A DNA stretch of 6,059 bases from Christensenella sp. UBA7597 (lineage in GTDB: Bacteria > Bacillota > Clostridia > Christensenellales > Borkfalkiaceae): NCBI GenBank assembly GCA_002474405.1, contig DLQW01000082.1, positions 1 through 6,059 of the forward strand, written 5' to 3'. The notes under the pieces were generated by a model. That model did not search any database and was not told where the DNA came from. It worked only from the letters and a program-made list of their open reading frames with translations. Shown piece after piece: positions 5,833 to 6,059 of the stretch. Position numbers and translations under genes: made by a program. Position 1 is the first letter of the stretch. The number at the start of each line of letters is the position of its first letter.

Positions 5833-6059
5833 TTAAAGATACTTCGAAATAAAGTCGGGCAAATCTTCCTTCGCCGCCGAAATCGAAACGGTAACCGTCA
5901 GATTATTCTCTTCCGCCGCCTTATCCAGCATATAGAAAAACGCGCCGAGTTCCGAAGCCTTTTTGCCGGCGATGCGCATCACGCCGTCGATGTAGATGTA
6001 TTCGTTATCGTGATTGCCCGCAATCACGCCCTTGATAAAGCCGCACAGCGCCGCTTCGG
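5833..6059 (-). CDS. C-terminal part of an uncharacterised P-loop-type protein (5' end outside window)
   Basis: Only the last 74 residues and the TAA stop are visible; the start lies beyond the right edge. The segment CGFIKGVIAGNHDNEYIYIDG followed by GAFFYMLDKAAEENNLTVTVSIS and ending DLPDFISKYL resembles the C-terminal half of a clostridial family of small predicted ATP-binding proteins, sometimes mislabelled as PilT-like. In those, an N-terminal Walker A motif precedes this part, and the hydrophobic EYIYIDG would be Walker B-like. The Walker A segment is not in the window, so nucleotide binding cannot be confirmed. VTVSIS near the end would be a core beta strand. The gene is followed by a 247-base spacer with a terminator-like hairpin, so it is probably not co-translated with thrC. 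The role is unknown. Confidence 0.6.
   Translation of the reverse strand, partial: EAALCGFIKGVIAGNHDNEYIYIDGVMRIAGKKASELGAFFYMLDKAAEENNLTVTVSISAAKEDLPDFISKYL

Noticed and set aside
1..6059. CRISPR array, tRNA, rRNA, insertion sequence or prophage genes
   Set aside because: No regularly spaced repeats, no tRNA-like cloverleaf or rRNA sequence and no transposase or integrase motifs were seen on either strand.

Overview
The window carries six protein-coding genes, all on the minus strand, so transcription runs from high to low coordinates. Two are cut by the window edges. High use of GCG, ACG and CCG codons, A/T-rich spacers, good Shine-Dalgarno sites and a sigma-A-type promoter fit a moderately GC-rich Clostridia member. 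The paired DUF5685 and J-domain-like genes point the same way. A Christensenellales-type gut lineage is only a guess from codon style.

Right to left: (1) 6059-5833 holds the last 74 residues of an uncharacterised P-loop-type protein known from Clostridia. (2) A 247-base spacer contains a 12-bp tandem repeat and a strong hairpin with a cUUCGg loop followed by a U-tract. This could be a terminator for the upstream gene or a leader element for thrC. (3) 5585-4065 is a threonine synthase-family gene that keeps the PLP lysine but has lost several normally invariant motif residues. (4) A 281-base A/T-rich spacer holds a probable weak terminator, three copies of a 10-mer and a convincing promoter (TTGCGT-17-TACAAT with extended -10). 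(5) 3783-1 is a tightly spaced group likely transcribed from that promoter: a DUF5685 protein, a degenerate J-domain/TPR protein with a nine-cysteine tail, an integral membrane protein with a large hydrophilic insert, and an RlmD-type 23S rRNA m5U methyltransferase that runs off the left edge. A 16-codon open frame with ATGA overlaps at both ends bridges the last two genes.

The most promising unexplained material is the DUF5685/J-like/membrane-protein set. The DUF5685 protein carries two DxxxD motifs in contexts that resemble squalene/phytoene synthases. The J-like protein has EED where HPD should be, so it is unlikely to stimulate an Hsp70, and its cysteine tail suggests metal binding or membrane association. 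Together they look like an uncharacterised membrane-associated, cysteine-rich module whose biochemical role is unknown; that link is inference from co-orientation and spacing. No tRNA, rRNA, CRISPR array or mobile element was seen.
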